A stretch of DNA of 34,603 nucleotides from an uncultured candidate division WPS-2 bacterium (GTDB taxonomy: Bacteria; Vulcanimicrobiota; Vulcanimicrobiia; Vulcanimicrobiales; Vulcanimicrobiaceae). Location of the stretch: assembly GCA_937927945.1 (NCBI GenBank), contig CALEYW010000040.1, forward strand, positions 1 through 34,603, given 5' to 3'. Positions 15,849 through 22,449 of the stretch are shown here, one piece after another. Each line of letters starts with the position of its first letter. Positions within the stretch are counted from its first letter, which is position 1. Made by a program: the position numbers and the translations under genes. Under the pieces are notes generated by a model. It did no database searches, was not told the DNA's origin, and saw only the letters and a list, made by a program, of their open reading frames with translations.

Positions 15849-16348
15849 GCAGCCACCACCTCTTCGAGCGCGACACGTAGCGCGAGTCTCGCGCGCCGCA
15901 ACCGCGTGCGGACCGTGCTGTGCGGGATCCCGTCGAGCGAGGCGATCTCGCGCGTCGTGAGCCCGTCGAGATCGTGCAGCACCACGACACGCCGCTGGCT
16001 TGACGACAACGCCTCCATGGCCGCGTGCACGGTGTATGATTGCTCCAAGTCGAGCAGCGACGTGGAGGCTTCGACGAGCGGTTCGACCCGAGGATCCGGC
16101 TCTACACGCGCGCGACGGGAGATCATGTCGAGCGAGACGCGCGAGACGATCCGCAAGAACCACGGTGCCCCGTGCGATCCAGCGCGCAACGACCCCCGAT
16201 AGCGCAGCGCCCGCACCGTCGCCTCCTGCACCGCGTCCTCGGCGTCGGCGCGCGTCCGCACCAGGCGCAACGCGCGCCGCATCGCCGCAGCGCGCACGGT
16301 GGGGTCCGCCAGAAACATCAGCTCACCGGACTCCATGAAACGCTGCAT
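15845..16348 (-). CDS. ECF RNA polymerase sigma factor coupled to the RND pump
   Basis: A 167-residue sigma factor. Region 2 is seen in RADAEDAVQEATVRALRYRG and the following PWFLRIVSRVSLD. Region 4 is LSSSQRRVVVLHDLDGLTTR with the recognition helix GIPHSTVRTRLRRARLALR. GGAG precedes the ATG at good spacing. No anti-sigma gene is adjacent. The overlap with the RND permease suggests sigma and pump are made together, so the pump may be part of an autoregulated stress response. The 244 bases upstream, up to the DUF2182 stop, hold no gene I can support and no copy of the CGAATCC-N16-CGTC motif. Confidence 0.9.
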   Translation of the reverse strand: MQRFMESGELMFLADPTVRAAAMRRALRLVRTRADAEDAVQEATVRALRYRGSLRAGSHGAPWFLRIVSRVSLDMISRRARVEPDPRVEPLVEASTSLLDLEQSYTVHAAMEALSSSQRRVVVLHDLDGLTTREIASLDGIPHSTVRTRLRRARLALRVALEEVVAA

Positions 16349-16452
16349 GATGCTCTCCTACTCGGGCAGAACGTCGCGCTTTGCATCCCAGCCGGAATCG
16401 CGCCGAAGGTTTGACTTTGAAGGCCGTATCTGAGCTCGCGCGAAGCGCCCCC

Positions 16453-16473
16453 GTCATGCTGAGCACGTCGAGG
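16453..16473 (+). repeat. REP-like element, divergent copy
   Basis: The sequence GTCATGCTGAGCACGTCGAG is a variant of the CTGAGC-TTGTCGAAG type of short intergenic repeat that I recall from many bacterial genomes. A closer copy lies at 23685-23707. It sits in the 244-base gap upstream of the ECF/RND operon. Confidence 0.4.
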
Positions 16474-16592
16474 CGCGCCCGCGAAGAATCGCTAGGGTCC
16501 GTTTCATGAGCATGCTTCCTGTCGAATTCATTGGACGATCTCGGCCCTAAGACGAACGGGGGTATCCAAACGATTCTCAACGGAACAATGTA

Positions 16593-17294
16593 TTACGATG
16601 CGGAGCCGAGACGTGCAACCGTGCCGAACAGGATAAGCGCCACGCCCGCCGCGCGAACGAGGACGAGATGGCGCGGCAGCATCCTCTCGGCCAGGACGAA
16701 GAACGTCACCGCAGCCGCCCAGACGAGGTTCATCACGCCGCCGACGAACAACAGCATCATCAGCGCCCAGCAGCATCCAACGCAATACAGACCGTGCTGC
16801 ATCCCGCGGGCGATCGTCGCGCGGATCCCCGCGCCTACGCCGTGCACGGACATACCGGCTTCCGAGCAGCAATACCGCAGGCACGCGCTCTTCAGTGGTG
16901 TGAGCTGGTAGATGCCGATGCAGGCGACTACGAGCGCGGCAAGCGGCGCGCTGCGCAGCCCCATGGCGGCCGATAAGGCACCGGCGCGCTCGAGGCCCCA
17001 CTGGAGCACCGTCGCGCCGGCACCGAAGCCGGCCCAGACGATGATGTAGCCGACCCCGAAAACCGCTCCGCGTGCGGCGATCGCCGACGCCGCGCCGGGC
17101 AGCATCATCGCGGCCATCATGACGGCCCACATGGTAAAGACGACGAGCGCGTGGCCGCCGGACCATGCCATGTCCGTCATGTCGGGCATGTCCGGCATCT
17201 GCGGCGTCACGCCGGCGCCGAGCAGAAGATAGCCCCACGCGGCCGCAATGACGCAGCCGAGTGCCCCCATCACGGCGAGACGGCGCACCTCCAC
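16593..17294 (-). CDS. DUF2182 integral membrane protein, probably metal-binding
   Basis: A 233-residue protein with about six hydrophobic segments, matching the DUF2182 (predicted metal-binding membrane protein) group. After the first segment is a methionine-rich repeat, PQMPDMPDMTDM, in front of WSGGHALVVFTMWAVMMAAMMLPG. Cysteine clusters LRYCCSEAG and GLYCVGCCWALM lie further on, the latter typical of the family. Met and Cys clusters like these can bind copper. Its start is six bases from the DUF899 stop, so both belong to one operon under promoter P2. Confidence 0.85.
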   Translation of the reverse strand: MEVRRLAVMGALGCVIAAAWGYLLLGAGVTPQMPDMPDMTDMAWSGGHALVVFTMWAVMMAAMMLPGAASAIAARGAVFGVGYIIVWAGFGAGATVLQWGLERAGALSAAMGLRSAPLAALVVACIGIYQLTPLKSACLRYCCSEAGMSVHGVGAGIRATIARGMQHGLYCVGCCWALMMLLFVGGVMNLVWAAAVTFFVLAERMLPRHLVLVRAAGVALILFGTVARLGSAS

Positions 17295-17300
17295 GAGCGT

Positions 17301-18050
17301 TCAACCGCTGTATTCGTCGTGGCGCCGAAGCCAGGCCATCGCAACGTCGCCCTCGTCGCGGCCCTTGGGCGTCAGGTCGATGTAATTGTAGGCGCCGTTC
17401 AACAGGTCGAGGCCGCGCGCGTACGTCGAGTACGTGTGGTACACCGCGCCGTCGCCGTCCTTGAAGAACACGCTCGTGCCGTGAGCTTCGCACTGCGGGT
17501 AACCCTGGGTGCGCGAATTCGGACCGCCTATTTGGTAGTTGTAGTAGGTATGGTGCGTTTCGACCTCGCCCTGGGTGAACGACACGCCGAAATCGCGGTT
17601 GAACTCGGTCTCGAACGACGAGAGCCATTTGAAGCTCCAGCCCATTCGCTTCTCGTACGCTTCGATCTGACTCAGCCGCGCGCGGGAGATCGAGACGAAT
17701 GCGACGTCGCGCGCGGCGAGATGGACCGGGGTGCCGTTGAAGTTGTCCGCCCAGAACGAGCAGCTCGGGCAACCCGCGTCCCAGGTCGGATCGAACATGA
17801 AGTGATAGACGATGAGCTGACTCGACGCTCCGAACAGGTCGGCCAAACTCTCCTTGCCGCCGGGACCTTCGAACACGTAGGTCTTCTCGACGCGCTCCCA
17901 CGGCAGGCTCCGCCGCTCTTGTGCGAGCTCGTCGCGCAGTCGCGTGAACGCTTTTTCCTTGGCGAGCAAGGTCTTGCGGGCAGCGATCCATTCGTCGTGC
18001 GGGACGACAGCGTGGTTGACCACGTCGTATGCCGGTGATTTTACGCTCAT
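17301..18050 (-). CDS. DUF899 thioredoxin-like protein
   Basis: A 249-residue DUF899 protein, a group predicted to be dithiol-disulfide oxidoreductase-like. The N-terminus has VVPHDEWIAARKTLLAKEKA, followed by RRSLPWERVEKTYVFEGP and the motif FDPTWDAGCPSCSFWADNF with a CxxC pair. The late HTYSTYARGLDLLNGAYNYI is also typical. Its ATG overlaps the stop of a short upstream ORF as ATGA, so translation is coupled to that ORF. It is the main gene of the operon behind P2 and is followed by DUF2182. Confidence 0.9.
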   Translation of the reverse strand: MSVKSPAYDVVNHAVVPHDEWIAARKTLLAKEKAFTRLRDELAQERRSLPWERVEKTYVFEGPGGKESLADLFGASSQLIVYHFMFDPTWDAGCPSCSFWADNFNGTPVHLAARDVAFVSISRARLSQIEAYEKRMGWSFKWLSSFETEFNRDFGVSFTQGEVETHHTYYNYQIGGPNSRTQGYPQCEAHGTSVFFKDGDGAVYHTYSTYARGLDLLNGAYNYIDLTPKGRDEGDVAMAWLRRHDEYSG

Positions 18051-18226
18051 CTCTGATCTCCACGCGAGCGCACGGCGAAGCGCGCTCGCGTCAGCTGTGT
18101 TGAATGCTTTGGTCTGCCGCCGTCCGGCTGGGCCGTATCGAGTTCACGGAAAACACCTTCGATGAGCTGCGCGTTGCGCTGCGTGTGTTCGGGTTTGGTC
18201 GTATAGCGGAGAACAGTCGGTTTCAT
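18047..18226 (-). CDS. 59-codon ORF: 5' part of a duplicated ABM-like gene, now coupled to DUF899
   Basis: The first 36 residues (MKPTVLRYTTKPEHTQRNAQ onward to AQPDG) are nearly the same as the ABM-like protein encoded at 10513-10815. After that, the sequence changes to an unrelated basic tail (RPKHSTQLTRARFAVRSRG) and stops. The remaining two thirds of the gene are lost. The GAGGGGA ribosome site is kept, and the stop overlaps the DUF899 ATG. It may now act as a leader ORF that loads ribosomes for DUF899. It is not likely to fold as a full domain. Confidence 0.65.
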   Translation of the reverse strand: MKPTVLRYTTKPEHTQRNAQLIEGVFRELDTAQPDGGRPKHSTQLTRARFAVRSRGDQR

Positions 18227-18301
18227 GCAGTCCCCTCTTCGATGGAGCGCCGGTAGGCGGCGACGCTGAGACGAATCGGGGGGCGCAAAGGATTCGGTCG
18301 A
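18123..18301 (-). repeat. Duplicated leader plus gene start, copy 2 (truncated gene)
   Basis: This is the second copy of the block at 10712-10891, in the same orientation. It keeps the promoter boxes, the C-rich spacer, the leader and the ribosome site. The substitutions (for example GGTGCGAAGG against GGCGCAAAGG) show that the duplication is not recent. Confidence 0.9.
18270..18296 (-). promoter_or_regulatory. Putative ECF promoter P2 (CGAATCC-N16-CGTC)
   Basis: On the minus strand, CGAATCC (18290-18296) and CGTC (18270-18273) are separated by 16 bases, facing the 59-codon ORF, DUF899 and DUF2182. It is back to back with P3, so the upstream halves form a perfect 12-base inverted repeat (GCAAAGGATTCG at 18285-18296, CGAATCCTTTGC at 18320-18331). 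Confidence 0.7.
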
Positions 18302-18319
18302 GGGGCTTCTTTTCGGGCG

Positions 18320-18346
18320 CGAATCCTTTGCACCATCGCAAACGTC
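18320..18346 (+). promoter_or_regulatory. Putative ECF promoter P3, autoregulatory and near-leaderless
   Basis: CGAATCC (18320-18326), a 16-base spacer and CGTC (18343-18346) precede the sigma gene ATG by only ten bases. Transcription would begin at or within a few bases of the start codon, which fits the lack of any ribosome site there. P2 and P3 share CGAATCCTTTGC and CGTCnnAG. Confidence 0.7.
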
Positions 18347-18356
18347 ATAGACGCAT

Positions 18357-19247
18357 ATGACGGATATCGCCGGCACGGCGTCCTCAGGGCGCGATGCCTT
18401 CGAACGGCTCCTCGTCGAACTACGGCCGAAACTGCATCGGTACTGCGCGCGCATGACGGGCTCCGTCATCGACGGCGAGGACGTGGTGCAAGAAGCGCTG
18501 ATGAAGGCCATCAAAGCATTCGAGGGCACGCAAACGATCGCGCATGCCGAGCGCTGGCTCTTCCGCGTCGCCCACAACGCGGCGCTCGACTTTCTTCGCC
18601 GCCGCGCGCGGGCCGAGGCGGCCCGCTCCAACGAGGATCCCGACATGCTCGTCGACCCGAACGGGACGCACGACGATCCCGAGATCGTCACGACCAGCCT
18701 GCGTACCTTCATGCGCCTGCCGACAGCGCAGCGCAGCAGCGTCATCCTCATGGACGTGCTCGGCTATTCGCTTGCGGAGATCGGCGGCATCATGGACGAG
18801 AGCGTCCCGGCCGTCAAGTCAGCCCTGCATCGCGGCCGAACGCGCCTGCGCGAGTTGGCGCGCGAGCCCGAAGATCTGCCGCAGCCGGCCCTTTCGGATC
18901 CCGAGCGCTCGCTGCTCGCCGCGTACGTCGACCGCTTCAACGCGCGCGACTTCGATGCCGTTCGCGACATGCTCGCGGACGAAGTTCGCCTCGAGCTCGT
19001 CGCCCGCACGCGCATGAACGGGCGCCGGCAAGTCGACGGATACTTCCACAACTACTCGATATTGAGTTGGCGCGTTCGGGCTGGGTTCGTGGACGACGCC
19101 CCGGCGGTTCTCGTCTACGATCCCGCTCGGACGACCGACGCTCCGGCGTACTTCATCCTGCTGCGCTGGATCGACAGAAAGGTCGTCTCGATTCGCGACT
19201 TCCGTTACGCGCCATACGCCATTGAAGGCGCGCGCCTCCTCCAGTAG
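18357..19247 (+). CDS. ECF sigma factor with C-terminal SnoaL-like domain
   Basis: A 296-residue sigma factor. Region 2 is seen in IDGEDVVQEALMKAIKAFEG and RWLFRVAHNAALDFLRRRA. Region 4 is TAQRSSVILMDVLGYSLAEI with recognition helix VPAVKSALHRGRTRLRELA. Residues about 185-296 form a SnoaL/NTF2-like extension (LLAAYVDRFNARDFDAVRDM, then EVRLELVARTRMNGRRQVDG). ECF41 and similar groups use such a tail in place of an anti-sigma factor to control activity. The DGGGR motif I associate with ECF41 is not seen, so this may be another group. Promoter P3 lies immediately upstream, which implies autoregulation. Confidence 0.92.
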   Translation: MTDIAGTASSGRDAFERLLVELRPKLHRYCARMTGSVIDGEDVVQEALMKAIKAFEGTQTIAHAERWLFRVAHNAALDFLRRRARAEAARSNEDPDMLVDPNGTHDDPEIVTTSLRTFMRLPTAQRSSVILMDVLGYSLAEIGGIMDESVPAVKSALHRGRTRLRELAREPEDLPQPALSDPERSLLAAYVDRFNARDFDAVRDMLADEVRLELVARTRMNGRRQVDGYFHNYSILSWRVRAGFVDDAPAVLVYDPARTTDAPAYFILLRWIDRKVVSIRDFRYAPYAIEGARLLQ

Positions 19248-19254
19248 CCCGCGC

Positions 19255-19986
19255 ATGCTGCTCGATCGCTGGGGAAGACTGCTCGTTCAGGCGTCGGCGA
19301 TGCTCGTCGCGCTTTCGGCTTGCGGTCGTCCATCCGGTATCGTCGTGCTCGCCTTTCCGCACGGGGGTGACGCCGCAGCCGACGGGATCCGGGCCGATGC
19401 CGCGGCAACGGCGGCGTTACGGTCGCTGGGAATCGTGGTCGAGCATCTCGATCTCGATCCCGGCGTGCAGAATCCGCATGAGGACGAAGGCACGGACGAC
19501 GAGCGGGCCGTCGTCCGTGCCGCCCAGCTGCCGGACCTCCTTGGCGATCGTCACGACGTCGCCGGCATCATCGTGGGTCCGACGCGCGCCGTCGCCGACG
19601 CCGTTCCGTGGCGTCGGCTCCGGATGCGCGTTGTGGCCGTCGCGCCGCTCGTCCGCGACATCGCGTGCGCGTGCGACACCGAGCGAGACTTGCGGGTGAG
19701 GCACGGCGACGTCGTTGTCGAATCAACTGACGGCCGGACGTGGACCGACGCGCACGGCCGGCGCTCCGCGAGCCTGCGGGAAGCCGTAGGAGCGCGAAGC
19801 GTGTTCGACGTGGTCAACCGACGCGGATTGCGCTACCGCGTCCCCGAGTTGTCCCGGGCCGCCCTACTGGCGGATGCCGATGCGCTCGACCGGCGTGACT
19901 TTTCGGCACTCGGGCTCGCGCCGATCGGCGCCAAGCGCAGCATCGAAGACCTCGCCCGTGACGCGGTGAGCAAGCTTTTCCGTTGA
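19255..19986 (+). CDS. Lipoprotein of unknown function downstream of the ECF sigma gene
   Basis: A 243-residue protein that starts seven bases after the sigma stop. It has a lipoprotein signal peptide with lipobox LSAC (MLVALSACG). The mature part alternates beta strands and helices (GIVVLAFPHGG, LGIVVEHLDLD, VAGIIVGPTRAVADAVPWRR, MRVVAVAPL), like a Rossmann or periplasmic-binding type fold. I do not recognise a family. Operon position suggests it is co-transcribed from P3. It could be a cell-surface sensor or a client of the sigma response. Confidence 0.7.
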   Translation: MLLDRWGRLLVQASAMLVALSACGRPSGIVVLAFPHGGDAAADGIRADAAATAALRSLGIVVEHLDLDPGVQNPHEDEGTDDERAVVRAAQLPDLLGDRHDVAGIIVGPTRAVADAVPWRRLRMRVVAVAPLVRDIACACDTERDLRVRHGDVVVESTDGRTWTDAHGRRSASLREAVGARSVFDVVNRRGLRYRVPELSRAALLADADALDRRDFSALGLAPIGAKRSIEDLARDAVSKLFR

Positions 19987-20014
19987 CCGTGCAAGCGAGC
20001 CAGAGAAGAAAACG

Positions 20015-20088
20015 TGCTCCCGGCCCGGCTCGAACGGGCAACCTTCGCCTTCGGAGGGCGACGCGCTATCCAATTGCGCCACGGGAGC
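20015..20088 (-). tRNA. tRNA-Arg (anticodon CCG)
   Basis: The minus strand folds into a 74-base cloverleaf with acceptor GCTCCCG/CGGGAGC and discriminator A. The anticodon stem TCGCC/GGCGA holds loop CTCCGAA (anticodon CCG, codon CGG). The T arm is GCCCG TTCGAGC CGGGC. CCA is not encoded. Confidence 0.95.
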
Positions 20089-20121
20089 AGGATTCGGCTC
20101 GCTTTGCTCGCCGAACCCGTC

Positions 20122-20149
20122 GGCATGACCCGCTTACGCGGGTCATGCC
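20122..20149. repeat. Perfect 12-bp hairpin
   Basis: GGCATGACCCGC and GCGGGTCATGCC flank a four-base TTAC loop between tRNA-Arg and the small cysteine protein gene. There is no T-run on either side, so it is not a classic terminator. It could be a REP-like element or stabilise the 3' end of a transcript. Confidence 0.6.
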
Positions 20150-20182
20150 TTCCAGGGCGGCAGGCGGGTGGCGAGACCGTTC

Positions 20183-20455
20183 TTAGCGGCCGCCTTCGGT
20201 CGCGGTCGGGGGCGTCGGGCCGGGGCCTGGTCCGGGACCGGGGCCGGCGGTTGGGATGTGCTTGAAGAGGTCGAGCTTGTGTTCGACGAGTCCGCGATAG
20301 AACTTCCGAACGCAATCGGGGTGCCCGAAGAAATAGGTCCGGGCGTAGGCGAGATCGTCCCCCGAGCTATCCGGAACGTAGTGGCTGATTTCGATCTCTT
20401 CCATTTGCGCCCGGTCGACCGGGTGCGGGCAGAAATCGCAGGGGATCGTCGACAT
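20183..20455 (-). CDS. Small Cys/His-rich protein, possibly zinc-binding
   Basis: A 90-residue protein. Near the start is CDFCPHPVD, a CxxC pair, and later FFGHPDCVRKFYRG supplies His and Cys. These four to five ligands could hold one zinc ion. The tail is a (GP)n repeat (GPGPGPGPGP) ending in TATEGGR, likely flexible. No family is recognised. It lies between tRNA-Arg(CCG) and tRNA-Met, all on the minus strand. Confidence 0.6.
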   Translation of the reverse strand: MSTIPCDFCPHPVDRAQMEEIEISHYVPDSSGDDLAYARTYFFGHPDCVRKFYRGLVEHKLDLFKHIPTAGPGPGPGPGPTPPTATEGGR

Positions 20456-20477
20456 CGTAATAACCTCGAGAAAAACC

Positions 20478-20549
20478 TGACTCGGGTAGGATTTGAACCT
20501 ACGACCTAGGGCTTATGAGTCCCCCGCTCTACCGCTGAGCTACCGAGCC
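20478..20549 (-). tRNA. tRNA-Met (anticodon CAT), elongator type
   Basis: A 72-base cloverleaf with acceptor GGCTCGG/CCGAGTC and discriminator A. The D arm is GCTC/GAGC, the anticodon loop CTCATAA and the T arm GTAGG TTCAAAT CCTAC. The anticodon stem has one A-G mismatch next to the loop. First base G paired to C argues against an initiator tRNA. A lysidine-modified tRNA-Ile cannot be excluded. Confidence 0.88.
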
Positions 20550-20688
20550 GCGTGCCATTCGAAACGGATCGAAGGGCAGAACGCACGTCGATTATCCAGA
20601 ACCCACCCAACCCCTGCGAGGCTGCAGCGGTCCGACCGGGCCTCCGCACGGCAGGTCTTTTCCATTTCTTGGCACCAAGACGAGCGAC

Positions 20689-22233
20689 ATGATCAAGCGG
20701 GTGCTTAGCGCCGCGGCTATTGCCGCGTTCGCCTTTCCTCTTTTTGCGGCTTCGGGCGCTCCCGCGCCCGTCGATCCCGCGGCCGTCGCGCTGATCGCCA
20801 AACATCAGGCATACGTCGGCTGGCATGCGGGCGACGGCATCGTCAAGACGCTGCGCGAGAGCGGTACGGTTACTCGGGACGGCAAGGAACGCGGCAAGCT
20901 CGAGTACCTGCGGTACGGCCTCGCGCACCGCTCGCATTGGACCGACCGGAACGGCCTCGAGCGCGACGAGGGGTTCACCGGATCGCTCTATTGGACGTCC
21001 AACGTGAACGGTTTCACCGTGCGTCCCGTCGGCGAAGTCGCACGCTACCTCTTCGACATCGACATGTTGACGGGAGAGCTCAGCGGCAACCTGACGCCGG
21101 CGATCCTCAAGCACGTCACGGTCGACGGCGCCGATACGACCGTGGTCCGGCTGACCTCCGAGATCGGCCTTCCCATGGAAGTCTACGTCGATGCCGCGAG
21201 CGGCGCGTACAAGCGCGTCGTGATCGATCCCGACGGCAAATATGAACTCATCTACAACGGCATCGCCTACACCGAGGTCGGCGGGAAACGGTTCATGTCG
21301 ACCTGGCACTACGATGATTCGAAGAGCGTCGAAACGTATAGCAAGGTCGAACCGGACGCGAACATCGCTGCGGACGATCTCCATCCGCCCAAGCAGACGG
21401 CAACGTGGACCTTCGGCGAAGGGACCGCGCACGTCGAACTGACGCGGAACACGTTCCCGCGCATCTTCATCGACGCGACGATGAACGGCGAGAAAGCGCG
21501 CTTCATCCTCGACACCGGCGCGGCGGGGACCGTTCTGACCGACTCGTTCGCGCGCAAGGTCGGCGCCAAACGGTTCGGCGCGACAAGCATCGGCGGCATC
21601 GGCGGCAGCGTGACGGCGAACTTGTTCCGCGTCGACTCGATCGGTGTCGGCGGCTCGACGCTGCACAACGTCATCGTCACGAGCGGTATCGCCGAAGAGT
21701 GGATGCAGAGAGAAGGTGTCGCTGGACTCATCGGCTTCGACCTCCTCGGCGGCGCGATTGTCGACCTCGACCTCGATGCCAAGACGCTCAACGTCCTCGA
21801 CCCATCGAGGATGGAACCCGACCAGACCAAGGGTCTCGTCGTGCATGCCGACCTCTCGGACCACCATATCCGCGTGCCGATGAAACTCAACGGTAAGTAC
21901 GACGTCATCGCAACGCTCGACTCCGGCAACCCGCTCAACGTGCTGTTCTCAACCGACCTGATCACGCGCGATCATCTCGTGTTCATGGTCGATCCGATGC
22001 AGCTCGGCTCGACTCGCTACGGCGGCGGCGTCGGCGGCTATGAAATCGAGCACTGCGGCCGGCTCGGCTCGCTGGATCTCGGGCCGGTCACGTACCGGCC
22101 GGTTCCCGCGTGCGATTCCTCATATGGGTCGCACAACGAGATTCTGGTCGGACTGGACTTCATGAAGAACTTCAACTACGTGTTCAGCTATCCCGACGGG
22201 ATCATCGTGATGATCCCGCGCAAGAACCCGTAA
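20689..22233 (+). CDS. Secreted protein with two retropepsin-like aspartic domains
   Basis: A 514-residue exported protein with signal peptide MIKRVLSAAAIAAFAFPLFA. Residues about 25-250 form a beta-rich region resembling outer-membrane lipoprotein-sorting folds (ANIAADDL at its end). Two aspartyl-protease-like units follow: FILDTGAAGTVLTDSFA with GLIGFDLLGG, and ATLDSGNPLNVLFSTD with ILVGLDFMKNF. D-T/S-G triads plus hydrophobic-hydrophobic-G flaps match the retropepsin/clan AA pattern. Retroviral-type enzymes need two such units, so one chain may make a full active site. The second triad is DSG. It ends in a strong terminator. Confidence 0.85.
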   Translation: MIKRVLSAAAIAAFAFPLFAASGAPAPVDPAAVALIAKHQAYVGWHAGDGIVKTLRESGTVTRDGKERGKLEYLRYGLAHRSHWTDRNGLERDEGFTGSLYWTSNVNGFTVRPVGEVARYLFDIDMLTGELSGNLTPAILKHVTVDGADTTVVRLTSEIGLPMEVYVDAASGAYKRVVIDPDGKYELIYNGIAYTEVGGKRFMSTWHYDDSKSVETYSKVEPDANIAADDLHPPKQTATWTFGEGTAHVELTRNTFPRIFIDATMNGEKARFILDTGAAGTVLTDSFARKVGAKRFGATSIGGIGGSVTANLFRVDSIGVGGSTLHNVIVTSGIAEEWMQREGVAGLIGFDLLGGAIVDLDLDAKTLNVLDPSRMEPDQTKGLVVHADLSDHHIRVPMKLNGKYDVIATLDSGNPLNVLFSTDLITRDHLVFMVDPMQLGSTRYGGGVGGYEIEHCGRLGSLDLGPVTYRPVPACDSSYGSHNEILVGLDFMKNFNYVFSYPDGIIVMIPRKNP

Positions 22234-22257
22234 GGTCTGCCGCTCGGCAACGGATGA

Positions 22258-22294
22258 AAAAGGCCCGCGTAGCGAATGCTGCCGGGCCTTTTCG
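22258..22294 (+). terminator. Rho-independent terminator
   Basis: AAAAGGCCCG (22258-22267) pairs with CGGGCCTTTT (22283-22292) around a 15-base loop, ending in a T-run, 24 bases after the aspartic-protease stop codon. Confidence 0.88.
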
Positions 22295-22301
22295 TCATAC
22301 G

Positions 22302-22376
22302 TGCGGTCGGAGGGACTCGAACCCCCAACCTACAAGTTCGTAGCCTGTTGCTCTATCCAATTGAGCTACGACCGCG
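22302..22376 (-). tRNA. tRNA-Arg (anticodon ACG)
   Basis: A 75-base cloverleaf with acceptor GCGGTCG/CGACCGC and discriminator A. Anticodon stem ACAGG/CTTGT holds loop CTACGAA, giving ACG. This is the usual target of TadA, whose gene is at 8577-9059. CCA is not encoded. Confidence 0.95.
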
Positions 22377-22449
22377 CGCGTTTGCCGTTGTTCACGGCGA
22401 CCTCGGGGAATACGGCGCACGGATTCGGATCCCTGCCGTAAGCGGGCTT

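Noticed and set aside
16323..16580. 85-codon minus-strand ORF upstream of the ECF sigma gene
   Set aside because: It overlaps the sigma gene start and its ribosome site in another frame, and has no recognisable sequence or ribosome site.
20216..20255. GC-rich direct repeat as a possible CRISPR or regulatory repeat
   Set aside because: It simply encodes the Gly-Pro tail of the small Cys/His protein. There are no spaced, uniform repeats.
22415..22440. Another CGAATCC match on the minus strand between tRNA-Arg(ACG) and tRNA-Ser(GCT)
   Set aside because: No CGTC occurs 16 bases downstream, so it does not fit the promoter pattern.
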